The notes: generated by a model not told the origin, from the letters alone. A DNA stretch of 64,000 nt from Desertivirga brevis (GCF_017355835.1 NZ_JAFEWF010000006.1:1-64000), one strand, 5' to 3'. Numbered from the stretch's first letter, positions 1 through 9,251 are shown. Made by a program: numbers and translations.

Positions 1-28
1 CCGCTTTTAAACAAGAAAAAAGGCACTT

Positions 29-358
29 TTATATCTGATAACGGCGCAATTGTCTGCTCTTTTGTACCTGTATCCCTTCAATCATTAACACCAGATCTGC
101 CCAGCTTAACTCCTGTCTTTTAGGTAAAGGAAAGCTGCCTTGTTCCAGGCGTTTGTAGTATAATACAAAGCCTCCGTGTTCCCAGTGCAGTAGCTTTATA
201 TGGGTACGCTGGCGATTTAAAAAAACGAATACATCTCCGCTGGTAGCATTTCTGTTCAGTTCAGAAACCACCAGACCGCATAATCCGTCGAAGGATTTCC
301 GCATATCACAATAGCCCTGATAAAGGAAATAACGATGAGAGGAGTTCAGGCTGAACAT
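29..358 (-). CDS. tnpB: IS66 family accessory protein TnpB
   Basis: 109-residue IS66 Orf2 protein. The family pattern is visible: a Y-x-G-x-x-D-M-R-K-S-F-D-G-L block near the N-terminus, then the F-V-F-L-N-R-Q-R-T-H-I-K-L-L-H-W strand region. TnpB is needed with TnpA and TnpC for IS66 transposition; its exact role is unclear. Its ATG overlaps the stop codon of tnpA by one base, which fits translational coupling. The length is normal for the family and the gene appears intact. Confidence 0.93.
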   Translation of the reverse strand: MFSLNSSHRYFLYQGYCDMRKSFDGLCGLVVSELNRNATSGDVFVFLNRQRTHIKLLHWEHGGFVLYYKRLEQGSFPLPKRQELSWADLVLMIEGIQVQKSRQLRRYQI

Positions 359-633
359 TAAGCCAGACGGATCAATTCAGAAAGAACCGGAATATGGGAA
401 GCATTAATCTTAAGACGTACTCCGTTAGGATAGATTACTTCAATGCTTTCTGATATTGGTTTAACCTGTGGCTTTAGTGCAATGAAGCCCGCACATGCAT
501 TTTCTCTGCTGCGTGCCACCCAATTAGCAAAAGTAGTTCGCTTTACTCCAATCTTTTCGCAATAAGCTTTTTGTGTTAGTCCACTCTCTTTCCATTGCTG
601 CACCGCCTGGCGCATTTGTGCTACTTTCTTCAT
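358..633 (-). CDS. tnpA: IS66 family accessory protein TnpA (helix-turn-helix)
   Basis: About 91 residues starting at the internal Met at 633 (sequence begins MKKVAQMRQAVQQWKESGL); an upstream Met at 663 would add ten poorly conserved residues. The N-terminal half is a helix-turn-helix (S-G-L-T-Q-K-A-Y-C-E-K-I-G-V then T-F-A-N-W), as in IS66 Orf1/TnpA proteins. It is first in the IS66 operon and close to the terminal repeat at 672-691, as expected. Confidence 0.88.
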   Translation of the reverse strand: MKKVAQMRQAVQQWKESGLTQKAYCEKIGVKRTTFANWVARSRENACAGFIALKPQVKPISESIEVIYPNGVRLKINASHIPVLSELIRLA

Positions 634-671
634 TGAGCAAAGAAACAGTAGATTTAGGTGCAAGTAAAGAT

Positions 672-691
672 GGGGTTAGCCGGGCGCTTAC
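672..691 (-). repeat. IS66 terminal inverted repeat (tnpA side)
   Basis: Twenty bases that read GTAAGCGCCCGGCTAACCCC on the minus strand, located 39 bp upstream of the tnpA start. The GTAA terminus marks the outer boundary of the IS. The matching repeat at the other end is outside the window. Confidence 0.7.
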
Positions 692-1015
692 CTACCAGAT
701 ACTTAGAAGACTTGTAGCAAGTTTGAAAGACGGTCATACCAATATTTATTTACCTAGGGATTTAAGAGCTCAATACTTGTCAACTTCCCCGATTCGATTA
801 AAAAGGGTGCAAGGAAGAATATTTATTGAATCACTGCTAAATGATACTTTGATAGGTGCAGGACTTTCTGAACGGGATGAGGTTCTTGAAATAAATGGTG
901 TGAACGTGATTGATTACGGAAGGCGGAATATTATGCCATATGTATCCACCTCAACCCAACAAGAACTACTAAACCGGACCTATACAAATGAATTGCTCTC
1001 CGGTTCGGAGGACGA
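692..1015 (+). pseudogene. Peptidase S41 fragment (N-terminal/PDZ-like part)
   Basis: Immediately after the IS end the forward frame reads YQILRRLVASLKDGHTNIYL, matching the segment of S41 tail-specific peptidases that precedes the PDZ-like domain. A PDZ-like stretch follows (GAGLSERDEVLEINGVNV). The start codon and signal region are missing on the left (IS66). On the right the sequence passes in frame into a PAS domain at about 1005-1035 without the S41 catalytic core. This is a gene remnant, not a real peptidase-PAS fusion. The exact right junction is uncertain. Confidence 0.7.
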
Positions 1016-2928
1016 AGCACTGGCTTCACCAGCCAACGGACAGTTTGAGGTACGAAGTTGTCGGGGCGGTATTTTAATCGAAATTAACAATGCATCATTA
1101 GCTGTACTAGGGTACAAGCCTGAAGAACTAAAGGGGAAAAAATTGTTGGATCTTCTATATGAAGACGATAAGAGCAATGTTCTAGCGGCTCTTCAGGATG
1201 CCGAAAGAGGGCTAATTGTTTCCCTTTTAACAAATAATTTCTACCATAAAGCTGGCCACATACTCACAATAGCCTGGACAATTACTTGGGATGAGGAGGA
1301 AGCTTGTGCCTTTTGTATCGGCCGCGATGACACAGACAGGTCCTTGAGCCTGGAGCAATTGGAGAAACAAAAAAGGATTCTATCATTCCCTAGTCGAAAA
1401 TAGCTCTGAGTTGCTCACTCTACTGGATGCTGAAGGGAATTATCTATTCACGGGTCCCTCTTCTTTCAAGATACTGGGTTATCGTCCTGAAGATTTGCTG
1501 GGCAAGTCCGGATTAGATTTGATCCATCCTGAAGACTATCCACGGATTAGACAGCTTTGGGAAGGCTTTAAAGAAAAGAAAGCTGGCAAAGTGATTGATT
1601 ATCCTATACGGACGGCTTCAGGGGAATGGATCTGGCTAGAGATAGTGGCTGCAATCATCTTGATAACAAGGATATTAGAGCGATTGTCTTAATTTCCAGG
1701 GATATTTCTGATAGAAAAGCAAAGGACCTGGAAATAGCGAAAAATCAGCAAAAGTACCAGTCCTTATTTGATCACCATCCGGATATGGTCTACTATCAGG
1801 ATAAAGACGGTTACATTCTTGATACCAATCCAGTAAATGCAAGGATCTATGCAAAGTATGGTATCTCAAAGGAATCCGTGGTTGGTAAGCACGAAACTTT
1901 TTAAAGCTTTTTCCCAGGTCGATTCCTCAACTACCCGCCAGTACGGTGGTACGGGATTAGGACTTGTAATAAGTGAGCGACTTATTCACTTGATGAAGGG
2001 GAAAATAAGCGTTGAGAGCGAGGTTGGAAAGGGAACCACATTCTCCTTCACCATCATTGCAGAGCCGGCAAGATCAAAAAATGCCAGGGAGCAAGCTGAT
2101 GCTGTTTTTCTGCCTGGAAAGAAATTGCTACTGATAGACGATAACTTCACCAATCGTTCTAACATGAAATTGATGCTTGAAGAATGGGGTCTGTGCGTCA
2201 AAACAGCCGCTTCTGGCAAAGAGACCCTCGATATTGTCAAAGCAGGAAATTCTTTTGATCTTGTGATGTCAGATTATGGAATGCCCGGTATCGACGGATC
2301 TGCCTTGATCAAAGAACTTAATAAAATCTCCTTCCGGTCACCAATAATCCTGATGGCTTCTGCAAGCGATGGACGATTTAAAAGGCATGAACAAGTATCT
2401 GGGACAATTTTATCCAAGCCTATTAAACCTGCTCAGGTTTATAAGCTATTGCAGCAATATCTTGAAAATGATATAAAGTCTTTAAAGTCCTCCGTTAAAA
2501 GTTCTGGAATATTGGATGAGCGATTTGCTGCTGAAAATCCTTTAAGAATCCTACTCGCCGAGGACAATCTGATTAATCAGAAATTGGCGGTAAGGATATT
2601 GAATAAGCTTGGATATCACCCTGATGTAGCAAACGATGGAGTAGAAGCACTGGAAATGCTCCCCAAAAAAGAGTATGATCTTATCCTTATGGATGTCCTT
2701 ATGCCTAATCTCGATGGTTTAGAAACAACAAAGAAAATTCGTCGCGAAGGAAAGTATAGACCTAAGATAGTGGCAATGACTGCTAATGCCTATCCTGAAG
2801 ACAAAGAGGCTTGTTTGGCAGCAGGAATGGATGGCTATTTATCGAAACCAATACAAATGGAATCTTTTATTGCAGCTTTAAAAGAAATGTCGAGGATAAA
2901 TAACACCAAGCTATTTAAGCAATACTAA
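1016..2928 (+). pseudogene. Decayed hybrid sensor histidine kinase (PAS-PAS-PAS ... HATPase-REC-REC)
   Basis: Remains of a hybrid two-component kinase. PAS 1 (about 1040-1350) is followed by a frameshift at the A6 run 1369-1374. PAS 2 (about 1380-1700, beginning FYHSLVENSSELL) is broken by an apparent one-base loss near 1645-1648. PAS 3 (about 1755-1890) jumps at about 1890-1897 straight into the end of a HATPase domain (FSQVDSSTTRQYGGTGLGL). The histidine phosphoacceptor domain, N-box and G1 box are absent, so it cannot autophosphorylate. Two receiver domains remain in one frame (about 2120-2460 and 2540-2900), with acceptor Asp in DLVMSDYGMPG and DLILMDVLMPN. The region 1837-2928 could still give a REC-REC protein, but it has no obvious start signal. 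Confidence 0.8.
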
Positions 2929-2986
2929 GTGTAATGCTAAAATAGCTTGGTAATTTTTAAGGTTTGGAAACAATCGTAGGTAGAGA

Positions 2987-3034
2987 TGCTCTGTAACCTC
3001 CTTTCAATCAAAGAGTAGATGAGGTTACAGAGCA
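2987..3034. terminator. Long inverted repeat between convergent genes
   Basis: A perfect 14-bp inverted repeat (TGCTCTGTAACCTC at 2987-3000, complement at 3021-3034) with a 20-nt loop lies between the kinase remnant and the convergent TonB receptor gene. There is no strong U-tract on either side, so it is a likely bidirectional terminator or transcript-stabilising hairpin. Confidence 0.5.
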
Positions 3035-3050
3035 CAACCTAAATGGATCT

Positions 3051-5444
3051 CTAGAACTCCCAACGATAGAATAAATTTGGAAAAATCCCTAGAGCCTCGT
3101 ATCCATTCTTCACCTCCTGCTTCTCCTCATCATACCATTGACCTGTCATATAAGTTTTTCCTGTTACGTTGAGAATATCCAGGCCCGTACTCCAGTTACT
3201 GGAGGTCCGGTTCTTTTTATAGGCGATCTTCAAATCTGGCTTGAAGTAAAAGGCGTCCTTCAGGCTATATGGATTTTGGTGATCACGTACCGTATAACCT
3301 TTTAGTTTCGACTGCGCTAAATCAACAGGAGTAAAATGAGCAGGACCTCCTGCAACCATCTTCACGTTTAGCTGGATCACATTATTCTTTCTGCTACCTA
3401 CCTGCCATTCTTTACCACCAGCAAACGTTATGAGATATTTGCGATCGAAGGCAGTAGAATGTTCGCGACCGAGAATGTCAGTGTATAGAGAGCGGAAGAG
3501 GGAGCCGGTCAACATATAATACGAGCCCTTGTTGAAAAAACGTTCAACTGTAAATTCCAGACCGTAGTTTTTACCTTTTCCCTGGTTGAAAAGCTGGTTG
3601 CCACTATAATTAAAGCCAGATGCATTGATGCTTGAATACGTCCCCTCATCATTAAATCCTACTGGTACATCGAACAGCGACTGATAATACGTTTCTGCCT
3701 TGAAGCGGACACGTGACGAAAGGGTCCAATCATAAGCCATCACTAAATGGTGGGCTTTACTTAAGTCTAGATTTTTATTAGCCAGACTAGTGCCGCCTGA
3801 AGCAGAAGTAACTTGAGTGAAATACGTTGAAGGTGTTTCTAATCGGCTATGCAGTCCGTAACCTGCTGAAATACTTTTGTTTGCAGAAACTTTTAAAGAT
3901 GCACTCATACGTGGTTCAATAGAGTAGTTTCCGTTCAGGTTATACCGTAGGAAATGCAATCCTGAAACCAGAGTTAAAGCATTTGTGGGACGAAATTTCC
4001 ACTGCCCAAAGGCTTGAACATAAGAAGAGTTCCCTTTGCGGTCTAACAACACCTCACGTTCTCCCCGTAAGGAATCGATGGAAACCATTACATAATTATT
4101 GAAATTGAGAAGGGAAACATCTCCTCCAAGACGAATAGTGTTTCTATTACCCAAACGATAATTCAAATAGCTGCTAAACCGGACAGCAGAATTGGTGAAA
4201 CGCTCTTCATCCCGCAAGTGAGCGATATAGTCATTTGACAGGGAGTCTCCCCGATATGAATTCCTGCTTAAGTTGTATGATAAGCCTGAGTAGATATATC
4301 CATTTCTAATATTATGGGTATAGGTTATTCCTGTAATTGCTACCTTACTGTTAGTCTTTTCACTAAAGCGGTTGTACTTGTTCTCTTTCCAAATTGTAGA
4401 ATCTTTCTCTGCAGGAGAATTGTTAGTACCGTCGCCACCAACACCGTAAAAGGTAACCATTCCTCGTTTCACCGGGAAGTTCATATTGAAGATCAAGTCC
4501 TGATAAGAGGGGGCGAGGGAAAGTAAGCCTGCCTTTTCTGCAAGCGAAAGCGATGAATAACGGTATTTTAACAAATAAGAAGCCTTGCTTTTAGCAGAGA
4601 ACGGTCCCTCGGCTCCAGCTTCGATACCTAAAGTACCTACCTGGAAATTGTATTCGCTCTTGTCTGGATTTCCTTTACGCAGGCGGATATCGAAAATTCC
4701 CGAAAGAGCATTTCCGTACTCAGGGGCAAAGGCGCCAGTAGAAAAATCGGAATTTGCCAGTACGGAGCTCGTAATCATACTTATTCCACCAAAGCTGGAA
4801 CCTTCCTCTGAAAAGTGGTTAGGATTATAGGTTTCCATCCCAGCGATACGCCAAAGTAAACCTCTGGAAGAATTTCCCCTGATGATGATTTGATTATCTA
4901 CTGCGCCACCTGACTGTACACCGGGATATACCGCAACTGCCCTTGAAGGGTCGTCAACGCTTCCCGCGTAACGCTGTGTTTCCTCTACCGAAAACATCCT
5001 GCTGCTAACCAGGGCCATATCATTTAAAGGACGTTCTTTCGCCGCTTTTTTGTTCCCAGAGATCGTAATTTCCTTAAGCATTGTCAGGGCAATTTCCATT
5101 TCCACATTTAGGATTGTCTGCTTTCCTGCAGATATTTGAACATCGGACAGATCAACAGGGGTATAACCTACTTTGGTGATCCGTAGATCAATTCTGCCTA
5201 GCGGGATTTTCTCCAGCTGGTAAAAGCCCCGCTCGTCAGACCTGGTCGAGGCGTTTGGAATTTGCTTTACGGTAACGGTTGCATTATTAACGGGAGCTTT
5301 TGTTTCCTTATCAATTAGTTGTCCCTTTACAACTTGCAGCGTTTGGCTAACTGCTTTGCCTCCAGTAACAAGGCTTAGAAATGTAATAAGAAAAAGGCAC
5401 AAGAATATTCTAGAGTAAGTGCCGGAGTAGGATAGTAGGGTCAT
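3051..5444 (-). CDS. TonB-dependent receptor with carboxypeptidase-regulatory-like N-terminal domain
   Basis: 797-residue outer-membrane receptor. A signal peptide (hydrophobic residues about 12-32, cleavage near AVSQ) is followed by a CarboxypepD_reg-like domain (about 38-118, VVKGQLIDKETKAPVNNATV). A plug domain follows (about 140-260, with QIIIRGNSSRGLLWRIAGME) and then a long beta-barrel ending in an aromatic residue (WEF). This arrangement is typical of Bacteroidota TonB receptors. No SusD partner, ECF sigma or anti-sigma gene is adjacent, so the substrate cannot be inferred. It stands alone between the kinase remnant and a divergent membrane-protein gene. Confidence 0.9.
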   Translation of the reverse strand: MTLLSYSGTYSRIFLCLFLITFLSLVTGGKAVSQTLQVVKGQLIDKETKAPVNNATVTVKQIPNASTRSDERGFYQLEKIPLGRIDLRITKVGYTPVDLSDVQISAGKQTILNVEMEIALTMLKEITISGNKKAAKERPLNDMALVSSRMFSVEETQRYAGSVDDPSRAVAVYPGVQSGGAVDNQIIIRGNSSRGLLWRIAGMETYNPNHFSEEGSSFGGISMITSSVLANSDFSTGAFAPEYGNALSGIFDIRLRKGNPDKSEYNFQVGTLGIEAGAEGPFSAKSKASYLLKYRYSSLSLAEKAGLLSLAPSYQDLIFNMNFPVKRGMVTFYGVGGDGTNNSPAEKDSTIWKENKYNRFSEKTNSKVAITGITYTHNIRNGYIYSGLSYNLSRNSYRGDSLSNDYIAHLRDEERFTNSAVRFSSYLNYRLGNRNTIRLGGDVSLLNFNNYVMVSIDSLRGEREVLLDRKGNSSYVQAFGQWKFRPTNALTLVSGLHFLRYNLNGNYSIEPRMSASLKVSANKSISAGYGLHSRLETPSTYFTQVTSASGGTSLANKNLDLSKAHHLVMAYDWTLSSRVRFKAETYYQSLFDVPVGFNDEGTYSSINASGFNYSGNQLFNQGKGKNYGLEFTVERFFNKGSYYMLTGSLFRSLYTDILGREHSTAFDRKYLITFAGGKEWQVGSRKNNVIQLNVKMVAGGPAHFTPVDLAQSKLKGYTVRDHQNPYSLKDAFYFKPDLKIAYKKNRTSSNWSTGLDILNVTGKTYMTGQWYDEEKQEVKNGYEALGIFPNLFYRWEF

Positions 5445-5581
5445 TTTTGTCTTAAAATTTAAAATGAGACAAAGAGAATTGCTTCTACCCCTATTGATAC
5501 GAAAATTTTTTAAAGCCTGTTTGCTGAAACATAAGACTAAAGAACACGTAACATGTTCCTAATCAGTGTAAAGTAAAAGTA

Positions 5582-6255
5582 ATGAGAATAGTTTTTGGGA
5601 CCGCTTTCTATGGTAAAATAGCATCTTTAAGTCGGCAGTGGATAGAAACCAAATTTTTTCACGTATGGTTTATTCCTCTGTTTCCAATAAGTTCAATTCT
5701 CGTTACCTCAAAGGAATTCAATAGTAGAGGTGGAATTGAATTACCACTTTCGAGGAAGAGCGTATGTGCTACCTATATGCGACTCGTCACCCTTTTGTTT
5801 GTGCTATGGTATGCGGCGCAAGTTACTGGGATTTTTAGCCTATATTATTATTCAACCAGGGAAGAAGCACAGGTTGCATACCTGTGGCTGTGTGGTAAAA
5901 CATTACTTTCTATCGCAGCTTGCATCTATCTTTTCTTCTTTTTTGGAAAAACGACACCAGAGGAAGCTCTTATAAGAGAAAAAGTAGGAAGGGTTACTGG
6001 AATTTATGCTCTTCCAGAATGGTTTGATTTCATCACTGCCAAAGACAAATTGAGGACTTTTTGTATGAGTACCAAATGAAGTACCCTGATTCAGATTGGC
6101 AATCTGATCTGCAAAGCACTAAACCGGACCAGGAAAAGATCCCTCATCTATACGCCATCGCATTATTTAATTGTATGGTGTATGATCTGCCGGAAAATGA
6201 ACAGCTTTATTTTAAAGCAGATAGTTTATACAAGCCTCTGGCTGAAGATAGGTAA
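5582..6255 (+). pseudogene. Membrane protein of unknown function, apparently frameshifted
   Basis: The frame from ATG 5582 gives 165 residues with two probable membrane helices (about 62-85 and 100-123) and an N-terminal pattern FYGKI...TKFFHVWFIPLFPISS that I associate with a widespread family of small uncharacterised membrane proteins. It stops at 6079. The other frame then continues with a plausible soluble tail (QIEDFLYEYQMKYPDSDW onward, to 6255) that has no start signal of its own. One missing base near 6044-6048 would restore a protein of about 225 residues. Either the gene is newly broken or there is a sequencing error; function unknown. Confidence 0.6.
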
Positions 6256-6339
6256 GGATTAACCGGGTTTCAGAATCCCCTTTCAATTTGAAAATAGTGA
6301 TTAGCCTGATGCTCAATAAATAAACTTCTCACATAATCG

Positions 6340-7272
6340 CTAGAACCGTATATCCCCTTTAGGTAAGTCTGGTGCTACCGAAGCTTCCTTCTCTGCAGGT
6401 TTTGAATCAGCTTCTTTCGTTTTTTCGGCTTTTCTGCGTAGCCAGGCTATTTTAGCAAGACTGAAATGGCCCAGGTAGCCCATATCATGGTTCACGTATA
6501 CCGGCAGCTCTGTTTTTACCACATTTTTAGCTTCTTTTGATTCGTTAAAAGGCAGTTGCCATAAATTCAAAATTTCTCCAGGGCTCCACTGGACAGTATT
6601 TATTGTTTCCCTTCCCCCTTCAAAACCAGCTTTATAGGCATAGATCGACATACTAACTGCCACTAGTCTCCCTTCTGGCAAGGCCTCATCAAACACTACG
6701 GCGCCACCTTCAAAAGCTCGGTCATAAGTGATCCTTATTTCTTTAGCGGCAATATTACTATACACCCTCTGTTTAAAATCAAAAGCAATCACGAGCAATC
6801 GGATGCCATATTCTTCGGCGTAGGGTGCTTTAATGTCTTTCTTTGCCATAGGAGGAAGGTTTACAATAACTTTATTATCTTCACTAAGCTCAGCTGAAGG
6901 CCTTATTTTCAGAACTTTATCTAATGGAGAGTTATTGTTGAATTGAAACCCTTTTAAAAAGCTTAGATCGGCGTCGTGAATGTCTCTTTCGCCTATTTCT
7001 TTTGTAGAAGCAAAAACAGCATTTCTTACAGCCTTTGTAAAACGGTTGATCATACCTCCATCATAGGCTTTGTAAGCCCAGCCGAAAGCTGTTCGGATCA
7101 CTCTTGCTGTACTGCTGCACATACCGAATTCTAAACTTGCTTCTTTAGAATTAAGTGTTCTTTTAGCTTTTCTTTTAGGCTTCGACTGAATTACCTTTAT
7201 GCCTCGCCACATGCGATACACATTGGGGCCGATAGAACCGCGAATATTTCCTTTTTTATCAACTGTAGCCAT
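6340..7272 (-). CDS. Hypothetical protein, Bacteroidota-specific (DUF6266-like?)
   Basis: 310 residues with no signal peptide. The N-terminus has a glycine-rich start (KGNIRGSIGPNVYRMWRGI) followed by a basic stretch (KPKRKAKRT). This resembles the opening of DUF6266 proteins, which are common in Sphingobacteriaceae, but the match is from memory and not secure. The middle (about 160-230) alternates beta-strand-like hydrophobic segments. The C-terminal 30 residues are a charged Lys/Glu/Ala tail. It is monocistronic; an AGGGAGG-like sequence lies just upstream of the ATG. Function unknown. Confidence 0.6.
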   Translation of the reverse strand: MATVDKKGNIRGSIGPNVYRMWRGIKVIQSKPKRKAKRTLNSKEASLEFGMCSSTARVIRTAFGWAYKAYDGGMINRFTKAVRNAVFASTKEIGERDIHDADLSFLKGFQFNNNSPLDKVLKIRPSAELSEDNKVIVNLPPMAKKDIKAPYAEEYGIRLLVIAFDFKQRVYSNIAAKEIRITYDRAFEGGAVVFDEALPEGRLVAVSMSIYAYKAGFEGGRETINTVQWSPGEILNLWQLPFNESKEAKNVVKTELPVYVNHDMGYLGHFSLAKIAWLRRKAEKTKEADSKPAEKEASVAPDLPKGDIRF

Positions 7273-8087
7273 AAGGGAGGTTTTTTTAGTTAAAAAATCA
7301 TTACTTTTGTTTTACAAAATTAACCAGTAAGAGCCTGTCTGTCAATGAAAAAGAGAGTGATTCTCGTCACTTTTCTCTTATATCCCCCAGTATATAAATA
7401 AGTCGTACGGTTAACCCCCGGTTGAAGACTAGTGCTTACCATGTTCTGTATGAAAGCATTTAGAAACCAGGACAAGGCTTTATTTTGTCCACGTTATTAT
7501 AGTAAAAGGTGGACTCAATATGGATTTAATCAGGATTCAATTAGGGCTCATACAGAGCCAGGCCAGAAGCAGGGGAGATTCATTGTACTACTCGGTGAGA
7601 GTAAATATTAGTTTAGTTAAAAAAGGAGAAATTGTGGTATCCTCGATTGAAGGGATACTTTTTGTATGAGATGAATTTTCAGGATTTCAATTACCGAAGG
7701 CGATTCATTTTTCTTCCAATATGGCGAGATTTTGATCCCGTTTCCCTATCTCAAATATAGGATTTTTTTGAATGAGTGAAGTTTTCCGCAAAGATTTTTC
7801 AACCAGATGGTGATGAAAATTTATCAAGGATGTGCTTTTTATTTTTTTAAAATTTCAGCAAACAATAAGCTCTTTTTTGACTTTAATAAGCAGTCTGAAA
7901 CGCAGGCTCTTTTTTGTTGAACATCTACCAAATCTTCAGCTCAAATAAACCAAGTACTTAAAGGAACAAAAAAAGAGCCAAGTCAAGACCTGGCTCTACA
8001 TCTACCTATGAAAAACATGTCCTCTTGGAAAGGACACCATTAGTACGTTTATTTGAGCTTAGAAGTTACATTGAATATCTAATAATA
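7273..8087. other. Intergenic stretch with little coding signal
   Basis: More than 800 bp without a convincing gene. One 56-codon open frame exists on the plus strand (7441-7611, begins MFCMKAFRNQDKALFCPRYY); it has no recognisable family and may be chance. An oriented hairpin with a T-run on the minus strand lies at 7968-7997 and is listed separately. The rest (7620-7960) is AT-rich with no repeat or RNA that I can recognise. Confidence 0.5.
7968..7997 (-). terminator. Intrinsic terminator pointing left
   Basis: AGAGCCA (7974-7980) pairs with TGGCTCT (7991-7997) around a 10-nt loop. On the minus strand the stem is followed by a run of seven T. No minus-strand gene ends next to it; the nearest one reading this way is the cytosine deaminase ending at 8472. 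Confidence 0.6.
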
Positions 8088-8459
8088 ATGCAGGAAAGCA
8101 CTAAGTTTAAGTTCTCGCCCATCGCCATCGAGGGATTGAAAATGCAGGCGGCTGAAAAAGAGTCAATTGTATTGATTGAATTGCTGAGCCACAAATCTGT
8201 TATAGAAGATTTGCTGGTGAGTTACTATTTCAAATCGAGAGGAAGGATTTATAATGTGCGGATCAATAAACCTGTTTTAGATGAGAATTGCAATGGCACC
8301 TTTAAGACAACCTATACAGTTGGGCACTTTAATGCATGTGCCGATGTTGACAGCAATGAAGAAGAGAGCATGCAAATAGCAATTAGCGCAGATTTGGATT
8401 CTGGCTCAGTTATACTTACCGGCGAGTATTTCCCTGAAAGGGAGCCTGACGAGATTTGA
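8088..8459 (+). CDS. Hypothetical protein
   Basis: 123 residues from the ATG at 8088 (an upstream ATG at 8025 adds 21 residues of doubtful value). It is soluble, with mixed alpha/beta character, and ends in a markedly acidic half (DVDSNEEESMQIAISADLD). I do not recognise the family. It converges on the cytosine deaminase gene with only 12 bp between the stops and may be overlapped by that gene's antisense transcript. Confidence 0.5.
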   Translation: MQESTKFKFSPIAIEGLKMQAAEKESIVLIELLSHKSVIEDLLVSYYFKSRGRIYNVRINKPVLDENCNGTFKTTYTVGHFNACADVDSNEEESMQIAISADLDSGSVILTGEYFPEREPDEI

Positions 8460-8471
8460 GAACAATGGAGC

Positions 8472-8909
8472 CTATAACTCCATTATATCTTCGTTCCAAA
8501 GCTCTGGTTTCTCATTGATAAAATCCTTCATCATTTCGATACATTCAGGAAGGTTCAGGTCAACTACCTCTACTCCATGAGATTCCATAAATTCCCTTGC
8601 TCCGCTGAAGGTTTGTGATTCTCCAACAATCACCTTGGGTATTTTGAATTGAACGATCGTTCCCGCACACATAAAACAAGGCATAAGGGTTGAGTAAATT
8701 ACGGTGCCTCTGTAACTACCTATTCTGCCAGCATTATTAAGGCAGTCCATTTCTCCGTGAAGAATAGGATTATTTTCCTGTACCCGTTTGTTATGCCCCT
8801 GGGCTACAACGTTTCCATCCTTCACCAGCACCGAACCGATAGGAATACCTCCCTCTGATTGTCCCTTCTTTGCTTCTTCTATAGCTAATTGCATGAATTC
8901 ATCCATCAC
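8472..8909 (-). CDS. Cytosine deaminase (FCY1-like nucleobase deaminase)
   Basis: 145-residue zinc deaminase of the cytidine/deoxycytidylate deaminase fold, predicted to convert cytosine to uracil for pyrimidine salvage. The zinc site is complete: H-G-E in ILHGEMD (about residues 50-56) and PCFMC (about 77-81). Similarity extends to the C-terminus (FINEKPELWNEDI), which resembles the tail of yeast cytosine deaminase more than TadA or guanine deaminase. It is monocistronic. Guanine deaminase is the main alternative. Confidence 0.85.
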   Translation of the reverse strand: MMDEFMQLAIEEAKKGQSEGGIPIGSVLVKDGNVVAQGHNKRVQENNPILHGEMDCLNNAGRIGSYRGTVIYSTLMPCFMCAGTIVQFKIPKVIVGESQTFSGAREFMESHGVEVVDLNLPECIEMMKDFINEKPELWNEDIMEL

Positions 8910-8994
8910 TTGAAAATTTTAATAAGATAACAATTATACTGGTTAACAGGATAAAACTTTAAGGGTTGTAAAAAAGTTATATCCCTAAACACTT

Positions 8995-9195
8995 ATGAGA
9001 GCACATACAGACGAAGAAATTTTAGAGAAAGCTGCCGCTCAAGAGAAGCGCCAGGATATGGTAAAGGATAATAAAGTAGACATTGCTGTTGATCTTGATG
9101 ATGAAAATGGAACTTGTCATACTTACGTAGTTACATTTCAGCAGGAGAACGATAGTTGGAAGTGTTTACAAATTGAAGAACTAAGTTCCTTATGA
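8995..9195 (+). CDS. Small hypothetical protein
   Basis: 66 residues, charged and acidic (MRAHTDEEILEKAAAQEKRQ start), with no signal peptide or membrane segment. The C-terminal half looks like a short beta hairpin (TYVVTFQQENDSWKCLQIEEL). It is followed by a good bidirectional terminator at 9252-9273, supporting an independent transcript. Function unknown. Confidence 0.5.
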   Translation: MRAHTDEEILEKAAAQEKRQDMVKDNKVDIAVDLDDENGTCHTYVVTFQQENDSWKCLQIEELSSL

Positions 9196-9251
9196 TCTAA
9201 GTAATAAGGTGGTTAGGAACATTAACAATCTGATAAGCCTTTAGCATAAAA

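Larger units (their letters stand above)
1..691 (-). mobile_element. IS66-family insertion sequence, tnpA/tnpB end only
   Basis: The element runs leftwards off the window. It carries the two small IS66 accessory genes (TnpA and TnpB); the large TnpC transposase would lie beyond base 1. Its outer end is taken at 691 because, read on the minus strand, the sequence there begins GTAAGCGCCCGGCTAACCCC, and a GTAA start is typical of IS66 ends. Beyond 691 the sequence changes to a peptidase S41 fragment, so the element sits in or beside a broken gene. The target-site duplication cannot be checked without the left end. Confidence 0.85.

Noticed and set aside
3051..5444. SusC-type nutrient receptor of a polysaccharide utilisation locus
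   Set aside because: No SusD-like gene or glycoside hydrolase is adjacent and the length (797 residues) is shorter than typical SusC proteins.
6061..6255. Separate 64-residue gene after the membrane protein
   Set aside because: It has no start signal, its Met lies inside a frame that continues upstream, and it fits as the frameshifted C-terminus of the preceding gene.
7441..7611. 56-codon frame as a real gene
   Set aside because: No family, no promoter or ribosome site, no neighbour relation; kept only as a note in the gap description.
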